Below, piece after piece: positions 1-5,528 of a stretch of 12,387 bases of DNA. Each line of letters opens with the position of its first letter. The stretch's first letter is position 1. The position numbers and the translations under genes are program-made. The notes beneath the pieces were generated by a model. The model was not told the origin of the DNA, searched no databases, and saw nothing but the letters and a program-made list of their open reading frames with translations. The DNA is from Rickettsiaceae bacterium (lineage in GTDB: Bacteria > Pseudomonadota > Alphaproteobacteria > Rickettsiales > Rickettsiaceae). The stretch lies in contig JAIOYD010000017.1 of the NCBI GenBank assembly GCA_021741285.1, positions 1 to 12,387 of the forward strand, read 5' to 3'.

Positions 1-22
1 TATTTTCTATAGGCATAATTTA

Positions 23-69
23 AAATCCATAAGCTTTATACGCTAATTATACCATTTTCTTATGGATTT
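23..69. repeat. Perfect 11-bp inverted repeat
   Basis: AAATCCATAAG at 23-33 is matched by its exact reverse complement CTTATGGATTT at 59-69, with a 25-base AT-rich centre. It could be an operator-like dyad, the end of a mobile element or a structured RNA. Nothing in the window tells which. Confidence 0.6.
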
Positions 70-109
70 CCTAAGTAGTTTATATAGTAAAATCCCTTGC
101 TAATTCAGC

Positions 110-139
110 TAAAGAGACTTCTGACGAAGAGACTCTTTA
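110..139. repeat. Stem-loop of 7 plus 4 base pairs
   Basis: TAAAGAG (110-116) pairs with CTCTTTA (133-139). Inside, CTTC (118-121) pairs with GAAG (126-129) around a TGAC loop, leaving a small asymmetric internal loop. No T-run follows on either strand, so it is not a typical intrinsic terminator. It may be structured RNA or a remnant. Confidence 0.5.
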
Positions 140-402
140 ATGGGAGAGCAGCATTAGCAGATGTTTTGGAGTTCTGATACTATCTCAATCATCAAGTAGA
201 AAATGATGCATTAAATTGAGTATTATTTTAACTACCCCAAAACAATATGTAGTAATTTACACATAATAGCAACAAGGATAACTTCGGTGTAAACACACGG
301 TGAAGGCATTCTAGAAATTTATTGTCTTAAAAGGTTCTTGCTATTTTATAAACATTTGTTACGATCATCCATTATTTAACAATGCATATATCAGAATTAG
401 TA

Positions 403-432
403 CCCTCGAACTCTTGAAAAACAAGTTGAGGG
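403..432. repeat. Imperfect stem-loop
   Basis: CCCTC at 403-407 pairs with GAGGG at 428-432. The stem continues inward through AACT/AGTT and a short CTTG/CAAG segment, with a bulged G and a two-base bulge on the left arm. No strong T-tract follows. It is a possible decayed terminator or RNA structure. Confidence 0.4.
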
Positions 433-491
433 AATAAATTGTAAGTTTCACTATATAAATAGCTAAAATTATCTCAACTATTTCAATAGAC

Positions 492-559
492 CTTGCATAA
501 CCTCATCCTAAGCAGTAAATTTTTCCTAAAAATTCTCTACTTTTTATGAGTTATGCAAG
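492..559. repeat. Inverted repeat pair with nested palindrome, possible MITE or insertion-sequence remnant
   Basis: The left arm at 492-506 (CTTGCATAACCTCAT) is the reverse complement of the right arm at 546-559 (ATGAGTTATGCAAG) apart from one extra C. The 39-base interior contains a perfect 7-bp palindrome with a three-base loop, AATTTTT (518-524) and AAAAATT (528-534). Terminal-style repeats around a short non-coding core suggest a miniature inverted-repeat element or the fused ends of an insertion sequence. The right arm ends 8 bases beyond the stop of the MerR-type gene, so the structure could also serve as its transcript end. Confidence 0.4.
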
Positions 560-567
560 AAATCTAG

Positions 568-1524
568 TCAATAACCATTAAATCTCATAATTTTTAGCCA
601 TTCTTTTGCTTTTTCACTCACTTTTTTATCAGCCAATGCGACGTCATAAATTTCCTTTTTGCGTTTATTATCTTCTCCATACATATCATCAAGAACTTCA
701 TTCCAAAGTGTGAAAATCATCTCATCAGAAACTCCAGAGCCTACTTGATTCAAAATTCCATAAATGCGATCTCTCCAATAGGCATCCATTGCTTTGTCTA
801 CCCAAGATACAATTTCAGGCGTTAAGCCAGTCTCTTCCAGCCCTTTTCCTTCAGCAAAACCTTTTTCGAATTTTTTAGTGCGCAAATGAGCATATTTTCT
901 GCCATATAATTGATTAACCCATAACATGAACTTTTCTCCAATAGCAATCCCGATAGCTGATTCGGGATCCTTGTCAAGATTGTTGCTAATTTCAGATACT
1001 AAATTAGCCCAATTTTTTTCAAATACTGCTTTCTGCTCTGGAGTTGAATTGGTTTCTAACTCAGTTTTAAAAGCTACATATTGCCTTAATTCATCATGTG
1101 TAAATATTTCCTTAACCCAAGGATGTTCTAGTTGCTCAGTCATACGATATACCTCAATTAATTTAATAATGGTTTCCCACGGAATAGATTTATCATCACT
1201 TACTTCAGCAAGTATACTTTTTAGTGCTTTGCTTGCATTAAGCAAATTATTGGCCTTTTGCTCTAAAAATTGGGCCTGCACTAAAAAATGCTCAAGAGCT
1301 CCTGCATTACCCATTAGCAATAGCTTAATTTTCGAAAGCTCAAAACCAAAAAACTTCAAAGCAATAATCTGTTGTAATTGCAATAAATCCTTTTCAGAGT
1401 AAACACGATAACCATTAGATAGCCGTAGCGATGGCTTTAACAACTCAATACGGTCATAATGATGCAGCGTTTGCACCGATATACCCGTTAATTTACTTAA
1501 GTCCTTTACATACCAATGAGTCAT
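568..1524 (-). CDS. MerR-family transcriptional regulator, TipA-like
   Basis: DNA-binding activator with a likely effector-binding C-terminal half. Residues 4-75 form the MerR winged helix-turn-helix: YVKDLSKLTGISVQTLHHYD is the recognition helix region, followed by NGYRVYSEKDL and a hydrophobic stretch (LKFFGFELSKIKLLL). Residues 80-135 are a helical linker. Residues of about 140-315 resemble the TipAS/antibiotic-recognition domain, with the LYGRKYAHL and YWRDRIYGIL segments. The ATG at 1524 is firmly supported by AAGGAGGT at 1538-1531, six bases away. The promoter just upstream has the long spacer and dyad expected for control by a MerR-type protein, so the gene probably regulates itself; no other target is visible in the window. 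MerR proteins of this class twist a long-spacer promoter to activate it. The ligand cannot be told from sequence. Confidence 0.88.
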   Translation of the reverse strand: MTHWYVKDLSKLTGISVQTLHHYDRIELLKPSLRLSNGYRVYSEKDLLQLQQIIALKFFGFELSKIKLLLMGNAGALEHFLVQAQFLEQKANNLLNASKALKSILAEVSDDKSIPWETIIKLIEVYRMTEQLEHPWVKEIFTHDELRQYVAFKTELETNSTPEQKAVFEKNWANLVSEISNNLDKDPESAIGIAIGEKFMLWVNQLYGRKYAHLRTKKFEKGFAEGKGLEETGLTPEIVSWVDKAMDAYWRDRIYGILNQVGSGVSDEMIFTLWNEVLDDMYGEDNKRKKEIYDVALADKKVSEKAKEWLKIMRFNGY

Positions 1525-1530
1525 CGTTTT

Positions 1531-1576
1531 ACCTCCTTATTTTGGAAGATAAGGTATATAGTAACTATAGGGTCAA
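1531..1576 (-). promoter_or_regulatory. MerR-type promoter/operator and ribosome binding site of the TipA-like gene
   Basis: Read on the minus strand: -35 TTGACC (1576-1571), a 19-base spacer (1570-1552), -10 TATCTT (1551-1546). A perfect dyad TATAG-TTA-CTATA (1569-1557) sits within the spacer. The overlong 19-bp spacer with a dyad is the hallmark of MerR-controlled promoters, where the regulator remodels DNA to bring the two elements into phase. The Shine-Dalgarno AAGGAGGT lies at 1538-1531, so the leader would be very short, about 15 bases. The spacing and dyad are seen directly; autoregulation is inferred. Confidence 0.7.
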
Positions 1577-1647
1577 GAGATTTTTTCATGAGAATGGCAT
1601 CTATTTCGCTGACAATAGGTAATTTAGTGAGAATGGAATGGAGCTAA

Positions 1648-1682
1648 GCCTATATAGGCAGTAATACGGCGCCAATATTTGG
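1648..1682. repeat. Two adjacent palindromes between the regulator and the NfeD-like gene
   Basis: GCCTATATAGGC at 1648-1659 is a perfect 12-bp palindrome. CCAA-TAT-TTGG at 1672-1682 is a second small dyad, with a GGCGCC site between them (1668-1673). They lie just beyond the stop of the NfeD-like gene (1688-1690). They may be an operator pair or a weak transcript-end structure; no T-run supports a standard terminator. Confidence 0.4.
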
Positions 1683-1687
1683 AATCA

Positions 1688-2161
1688 TTATTTTAAATTA
1701 GGTTTGGTACTATGCTTACAAATAAGTATATTACCTTTCGCACTAACTATGAAAAGCTTGTCCCCAACTCGTGCAATCGTTTCTCCACTACTTAACTTAG
1801 CATTCATGATCGTACCAGACCAGTACACCTGTCCAAGGTTACCAGGCTTAATATCCTCGTAAGCAACTTCAACTTGCATACCGATAATGTCAAAATATTC
1901 TTTATCAGAATGATTGTTTTTATTATAAACAAACGCCTTAAGGGGCCACCATAATATTAAAAACCATGCTAAAGAGGAAAATGCAACTGACGCAACTTGA
2001 TAATTTTGTATTTCAGGATAAAAATAAAAAATTACTGAACTAGTCATAGCGCCAAGACCGACAAATAAGAATCCTATGCCCGGTAACGTACTAAATTCTA
2101 TTAATATAAAGATTATGCCTACCACAAGCCATATTTCTCCAGGACTAATTATCATAATCAT
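1688..2161 (-). CDS. NfeD-like membrane protein (short form)
   Basis: Short NfeD-family protein of 157 residues: an N-terminal membrane block followed by a soluble OB-fold. Hydrophobic segments lie at about residues 9-25, 28-48 and 56-76. The second contains the family-typical LPGIGFLFVGLGA stretch. After a charged linker (KNNHSDKEYF) the OB-fold spans about 90-150, with GNLGQVYWSGTIMNA matching the usual G-x-V-x-x-x-G-x-x-W/M-x-A pattern and GDKLFIV near the end. Short NfeD proteins usually work with an SPFH/stomatin-type partner in membrane quality control; no such partner is in this window. Two in-frame ATGs are available, at 2161 and 2155. The AGAGA upstream is better spaced for the second, so the protein may be two residues shorter. 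It stands alone between gaps on both sides. Confidence 0.8.
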   Translation of the reverse strand: MIMIISPGEIWLVVGIIFILIEFSTLPGIGFLFVGLGAMTSSVIFYFYPEIQNYQVASVAFSSLAWFLILWWPLKAFVYNKNNHSDKEYFDIIGMQVEVAYEDIKPGNLGQVYWSGTIMNAKLSSGETIARVGDKLFIVSAKGNILICKHSTKPNLK

Positions 2162-2247
2162 TCTCTAAAATTAGCTTTATATTTCCTTTAAATCCTAAGC
2201 TAAAGGGTGACATAAAACAACAAAAAAATTGATGAATGAATATGGTG

Positions 2248-2265
2248 CAAGCTTTCTTTAGCTTG
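2248..2265. repeat. Inverted repeat downstream of the cytochrome c gene
   Basis: CAAGCT (2248-2253) and AGCTTG (2260-2265) form a perfect 6-bp stem with a six-base loop, in the 182-base gap between the cytochrome c stop (2344) and the NfeD-like start. On the minus strand an AATTTTTTTG run follows about 20 bases later (2230-2221), too far for a classical intrinsic terminator. It may still mark the end of the alaS-to-cytochrome transcript, or a processing site. Confidence 0.35.
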
Positions 2266-2343
2266 AATAGAAATTTTACCTGTGGCCAAGAAAGCCTACG
2301 AAATTATCTAATTCAATTACTTTTCTATGGGCCCAGGGATTAC

Positions 2344-2862
2344 TTAGCTAGCTTTCTCTTTCAAATACGCTATCACATTAACAATATCTTGTGGTTTAGT
2401 AAGACCAGCAAAGCTCATTTTTGTACCAGGAACAAACTTACTTGGCTTATTAAGAAAATGATATAGATTATCATTATCCCATACACCACCCAGAGCTAGC
2501 ATTGCTTTTGAATAAGCAAATCCTTCCGTTCTAGCCTTAGCTGATCCATATATTTTCCATAAGTGAGGTCCTATTTTATTTACCCCTCCCTCTTCTAAGC
2601 TATGGCAAACTACACATTTTTTTATAATCTTAGCTCCTTCTTCAGCATTAGCAGTAGCCATAAGCTGAGCAATATCAACAGGTATTTCTGGCGCTTGTTC
2701 ATGATCACTCGAAGAGCTTTCTGATACCTCTACTTGATAACCACGCTGAGCTATTTCTAACTTAGGTTTATAAAGGATATTTGCTACAAAACCTACTACC
2801 ATAGCAATTAAGCTGGCAAGCAGTATTGCTGCTGCAATTTTATTTAATTCTAACCCTGACAT
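2344..2862 (-). CDS. cycM: Membrane-anchored class I cytochrome c (CycM/c552 type)
   Basis: Electron carrier of the respiratory chain, held to the inner membrane by an uncleaved N-terminal helix with the haem domain in the periplasm. In such proteins it carries electrons from the bc1 complex to the terminal oxidase. Residues 9-31 form the anchor; 32-65 are a flexible, serine- and acid-rich linker. The haem-binding motif CVVCH is at 83-87, GPHLW at 98-102, and M149 in GTKMSFAG is the likely axial ligand. At 172 residues it fits CycM-type proteins. The ATG at 2862 was preferred over an in-frame GTG two codons upstream because the anchor starts normally; no clear Shine-Dalgarno is seen for either. 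The start is 21 bases after the tsaD stop, so it is probably the last gene of the alaS-led operon. Confidence 0.88.
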   Translation of the reverse strand: MSGLELNKIAAAILLASLIAMVVGFVANILYKPKLEIAQRGYQVEVSESSSSDHEQAPEIPVDIAQLMATANAEEGAKIIKKCVVCHSLEEGGVNKIGPHLWKIYGSAKARTEGFAYSKAMLALGGVWDNDNLYHFLNKPSKFVPGTKMSFAGLTKPQDIVNVIAYLKEKAS

Positions 2863-2883
2863 AAGCACTATATTTATTTATAA

Positions 2884-3909
2884 CTATAGCAATTCTTCCA
2901 AATTCCAACGAGCTCTTGGTTTGAAATCCATGCCGTTCATTATACCCGCTTTTAATCTCTCAAGTCCAGCAAAAGCAATCATAGCGGCGTTATCTGTACA
3001 TAATTTTATCGGTGGCGCAACAAAATTATACCCTAATTCTTCCGACAAAGCACTTAAGTCACTTCTTATCTGCTTGTTAGCAGCGGCACCTCCTGCAACA
3101 ACGAATCTCTTGCCTTGACAAAAACTCTTATATTGAACTATAGCAAATTTTGTTTTTTGGACTAATACATCACAAACAGCTTGTTGAAAACTTGCAGCTA
3201 TATCACTCATATCACGTTCTGATAAAACACCAATTGCTTGAATTTTAAGTTTTACTGCTGTCTTTAAGCCAGAAAAAGACATGTCAGGATTTTTTTGATT
3301 ATACAAAGGACGAGGAAAATCAAATCTCTTTGGATCTCCCTTAATAGCAAGTTGTTCAACGATAGGACCTCCAGGAAAACCCAAATTCATCATTTTTGCG
3401 ACTTTATCAAACGCCTCACCAACGGCATCATCTAAAGTTTGACCTAAAATTTTGTATTTACCCATGGCATGAACAGCTACAAATTGACAATGCCCGCCAC
3501 TAACAAGTAAAAGCAAGTAAGGAAATTCAACATTATCGGTAAGCCTTGCTGTAAGGGCGTGCCCTTCAAGATGATTAATTGCAATGAATGGTTTGCCTAA
3601 AGCGCTTGCAAGGGCTTTACCATACATTGATCCAACAATCACGCCACCAATCAATCCAGGTCCAGAAGTTGCTGCAATTGCATCAATTTCCTGTAGCGTT
3701 ATGGATGCTTCAATTAAACATCTATCAATTGCTGATTTGATATTGTAAAGATGAGACCTTGCTGCGATTTCGGGCACAATTCCTTTGAAAGCTATATGCT
3801 CTTCAGTTTGAGAAATAACGATATTGGCAAGAATATTTGGACCAGAGGAAACTATTGCTGCTGCAGTATCATCGCAACTAGATTCTAACCCAAGGACTTT
3901 AATGGACAA
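2884..3909 (-). CDS. tsaD: tRNA N6-threonylcarbamoyladenosine transferase TsaD
   Basis: Transfers the threonylcarbamoyl group onto A37 of ANN-decoding tRNAs (t6A synthesis), in the cytoplasm, working with TsaB, TsaE and TsaC, none of which is in the window. The 341 residues cover the whole ASKHA-fold family: [14 protein letters not shown] at 7-20, VPEIAARSH at 45-53, GPGLIGG at 83-89, and metal ligands H113 and H117 in [14 protein letters not shown] lies at 134-141, [14 protein letters not shown] at 160-173, VVAGGAAAN at 270-278 and CTDNAAMIA at 304-312, with D306 as the third ligand. The start is a TTG at 3909, supported by AGGTAG at 3920-3915 five bases upstream; there is no nearby ATG in frame. 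That binding site overlaps the stop codon of the serine hydrolase gene, which points to translational coupling. Confidence 0.95.
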   Translation of the reverse strand: MSIKVLGLESSCDDTAAAIVSSGPNILANIVISQTEEHIAFKGIVPEIAARSHLYNIKSAIDRCLIEASITLQEIDAIAATSGPGLIGGVIVGSMYGKALASALGKPFIAINHLEGHALTARLTDNVEFPYLLLLVSGGHCQFVAVHAMGKYKILGQTLDDAVGEAFDKVAKMMNLGFPGGPIVEQLAIKGDPKRFDFPRPLYNQKNPDMSFSGLKTAVKLKIQAIGVLSERDMSDIAASFQQAVCDVLVQKTKFAIVQYKSFCQGKRFVVAGGAAANKQIRSDLSALSEELGYNFVAPPIKLCTDNAAMIAFAGLERLKAGIMNGMDFKPRARWNLEELL

Positions 3910-3914
3910 AAAAA

Positions 3915-5111
3915 CTACCTAATTGAATCAAAAATATACTTTGTGAAATAAGCGATATCAAGTTGGTTTTCAACTTTTTTCATATCTATCTTATCTTGCA
4001 TTTCTTTAGGAACATAATTCATAACATTACTAAGAACAGCAAAATATAAATTCTTAGAAGGCATATAACCTGACTCGCATCTTATGGCTAAAGCTTTGCC
4101 AGAATGATGGTATACTATATCCCCCCCTTCTAACTCAGATATAAACAGACCATAGCCAGTATATTTTTTTATGCTATCACTTGGATCATCGGGAAGCTGA
4201 TAATGTTTTGTTATCATCAGTTTGTATGAGTCGGTTGAAATTATTTCACCAGAATGCAGGGCTTTATTCCAAATAATAAGATCTCGTGTAGTTGATGCCA
4301 CCCCACCATCAGCATAAGGAACCATGATAAATTCCGACTTAGCTAAATTAAACTTAGGCTCAAATTTATCGGTTGGCGTCACAAAATAGCGAATAGGATA
4401 ATTTGTAGAACCAGGCTCTACTTGGTGCTTGATCGCTTCCGCGAGAGTAAGCAATTTTGTATCTTTCATTCCTAACGGTTTAAAAAATTCTTCTGTATAA
4501 AAATCAGCAAGGTTCTTAGCCGATATTGTTTCAATAATTAATCCTAAAAGTACATAATTTGTATTACAATAATTATGCTCACTTCCTGGCTCAAATGTTA
4601 GCTCCTTGCTAGCAGCAAAATTGGCGATATCTTTATTAATTTCTGCATGTGCTTTGGTTATATCAAGCTTGGTGGCCATAAAATATTCAGTTAAACCACT
4701 TCTATGGGTAAGCAAATTATGGATAGTTATTTTATTAGCCCACACAGGCACCAAACCGTGCACCCATATGCCACTTTCCTTTGTCAAAAACTTTGATACT
4801 TTATCATTTACGTTCAGCAATCCTCGATCACGTAGCTTTAAAATAGCAGCAGCTGTTATTGTTTTTGTTGTAGACGCAATAGGCATCGCTTGTTCTGAAT
4901 TTAACTCCTTTTGTGGTTCAAAAGAATGTAGACCTTTTGCGCCTTGTTCTATAACACCATCATCGTCACAAAACATATAAGTACCATTCATAAACCGCGA
5001 AGATAAATAGTCTTTACTAGCTTGGCTGACTTTATTCCTTAGATCATTATCTGCAAAAGACAAGCTCGAATTTAATATTAACGCTAAAAACAGAATAATA
5101 TACTTTTTCAT
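3915..5111 (-). CDS. Secreted serine hydrolase, beta-lactamase/DD-peptidase fold (family S12)
   Basis: Envelope enzyme of the AmpC/DD-peptidase/esterase superfamily. Residues 1-20 are a clear signal peptide (KK, then a hydrophobic core, ending SLSFA). The catalytic SxxK motif is S80-T-T-K83 in the stretch [12 protein letters not shown]. The second motif is Y181-C-N183, the YxN tyrosine, and HHSGKA at 335-340 is the HSG/KTG equivalent. All three motifs are present, so it should be active. The substrate may be peptidoglycan peptides, beta-lactams or another ester or amide; sequence alone does not decide. Family members are about 350-420 residues, so 398 is full length. It starts 15 bases after the end of the alaS C-terminal frame, and its stop is embedded in the tsaD ribosome binding site. 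No good Shine-Dalgarno precedes its ATG, which suggests dependence on upstream translation. Confidence 0.87.
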   Translation of the reverse strand: MKKYIILFLALILNSSLSFADNDLRNKVSQASKDYLSSRFMNGTYMFCDDDGVIEQGAKGLHSFEPQKELNSEQAMPIASTTKTITAAAILKLRDRGLLNVNDKVSKFLTKESGIWVHGLVPVWANKITIHNLLTHRSGLTEYFMATKLDITKAHAEINKDIANFAASKELTFEPGSEHNYCNTNYVLLGLIIETISAKNLADFYTEEFFKPLGMKDTKLLTLAEAIKHQVEPGSTNYPIRYFVTPTDKFEPKFNLAKSEFIMVPYADGGVASTTRDLIIWNKALHSGEIISTDSYKLMITKHYQLPDDPSDSIKKYTGYGLFISELEGGDIVYHHSGKALAIRCESGYMPSKNLYFAVLSNVMNYVPKEMQDKIDMKKVENQLDIAYFTKYIFDSIR

Positions 5112-5126
5112 ACAACTGTTATTTTA

Positions 5127-5528
5127 TTAACTCAATACTTTAATAATTTCATTCTCAAGTTCTTGCAGCTTTGCAAGATTGGTTCCTCCAATTTGAGCAA
5201 GAGTTGCTTGACCTCCTCCACTTCCTCCTATAAATACTGATAAGTGCTTAGAAATTTCGCTTGCATTATGTCTCGGTGATATTTCTTTTGAAACAGCAAT
5301 AATAATGGATAGTTTTTCACTCGTTTTACTTGCAAATACAATGACTAAATCAGTATATTTTTTAGATAAATTTTCAGCTGCTATACGCGCAATTTTACCA
5401 TCAGTATTTTCTGGGATAATTTTGTAAAATAAGCGTCCTTTGTCTATAGACAGAGAGTTCTTATTAATATCATCATCCGATAGCATCAAACTACTTATCT
5501 GTATTTTTTCAACTTGTTTCTCAAGATC
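5127..5528 (-). CDS. alaS: AlaS C-terminal C-Ala domain, in the -1 frame relative to the rest of alaS
   Basis: This is the missing end of alanyl-tRNA synthetase. From the slippage point (5528) the frame reads DLEKQVEKIQISSLMLS, a coiled-coil linker that fits the end of the main frame. It continues through a globular domain ending in the glycine-rich C-Ala signature GGSGGGQATLAQIGG. C-Ala binds tRNA, links aminoacylation to editing and helps the enzyme self-associate. The frame stays open for 133 codons before the stop at 5127 and shows no decay. A TTG at 5489 followed by an ATG at 5486 could in theory start it as a separate peptide, but no strong ribosome binding site is seen, and the homologous residues begin upstream of those codons. 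Continuous expression with the main frame by -1 slippage is the simpler reading. Confidence 0.8.
   Translation of the reverse strand, partial: DLEKQVEKIQISSLMLSDDDINKNSLSIDKGRLFYKIIPENTDGKIARIAAENLSKKYTDLVIVFASKTSEKLSIIIAVSKEISPRHNASEISKHLSVFIGGSGGGQATLAQIGGTNLAKLQELENEIIKVLS

Larger units (their letters stand above)
1..567. other. Intergenic region without a recognisable gene, rich in inverted repeats
   Basis: No reading frame of convincing length or character was found on either strand; translations are broken by frequent stops. The stretch carries four separate inverted repeats, at 23-69, 110-139, 403-432 and 492-559, each listed on its own. It lies downstream of the MerR-type gene, whose stop is at 568-570. 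No tRNA-like cloverleaf or TTCGA-type T-arm was recognised. It reads as decayed or accessory intergenic DNA, possibly with remnants of mobile elements. That interpretation is inference. Confidence 0.6.

Noticed and set aside
240..340. Possible tRNA or small RNA around the ACTTCGGT stretch
   Set aside because: No acceptor stem, anticodon arm or T-arm could be assembled.
926..1402. 158-codon open frame on the plus strand
   Set aside because: It lies wholly within the MerR-type gene on the other strand, has no ribosome binding site and shows the Ser/Cys-rich text typical of an antisense shadow.
2236..2466. 76-codon open frame on the plus strand
   Set aside because: Half of it overlaps the cytochrome c gene antisense; the rest is intergenic and lacks a ribosome binding site.
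4606..4980. 124-codon open frame on the plus strand
   Set aside because: It is antisense to the serine hydrolase, whose motifs are intact; no start signal or recognisable protein character.
5127..5489. Independent small gene starting at TTG 5489
   Set aside because: Homology to AlaS continues upstream of that codon in the same frame (DLEKQVEKIQ) up to the slippery site, and no good ribosome binding site precedes the TTG or the next ATG.
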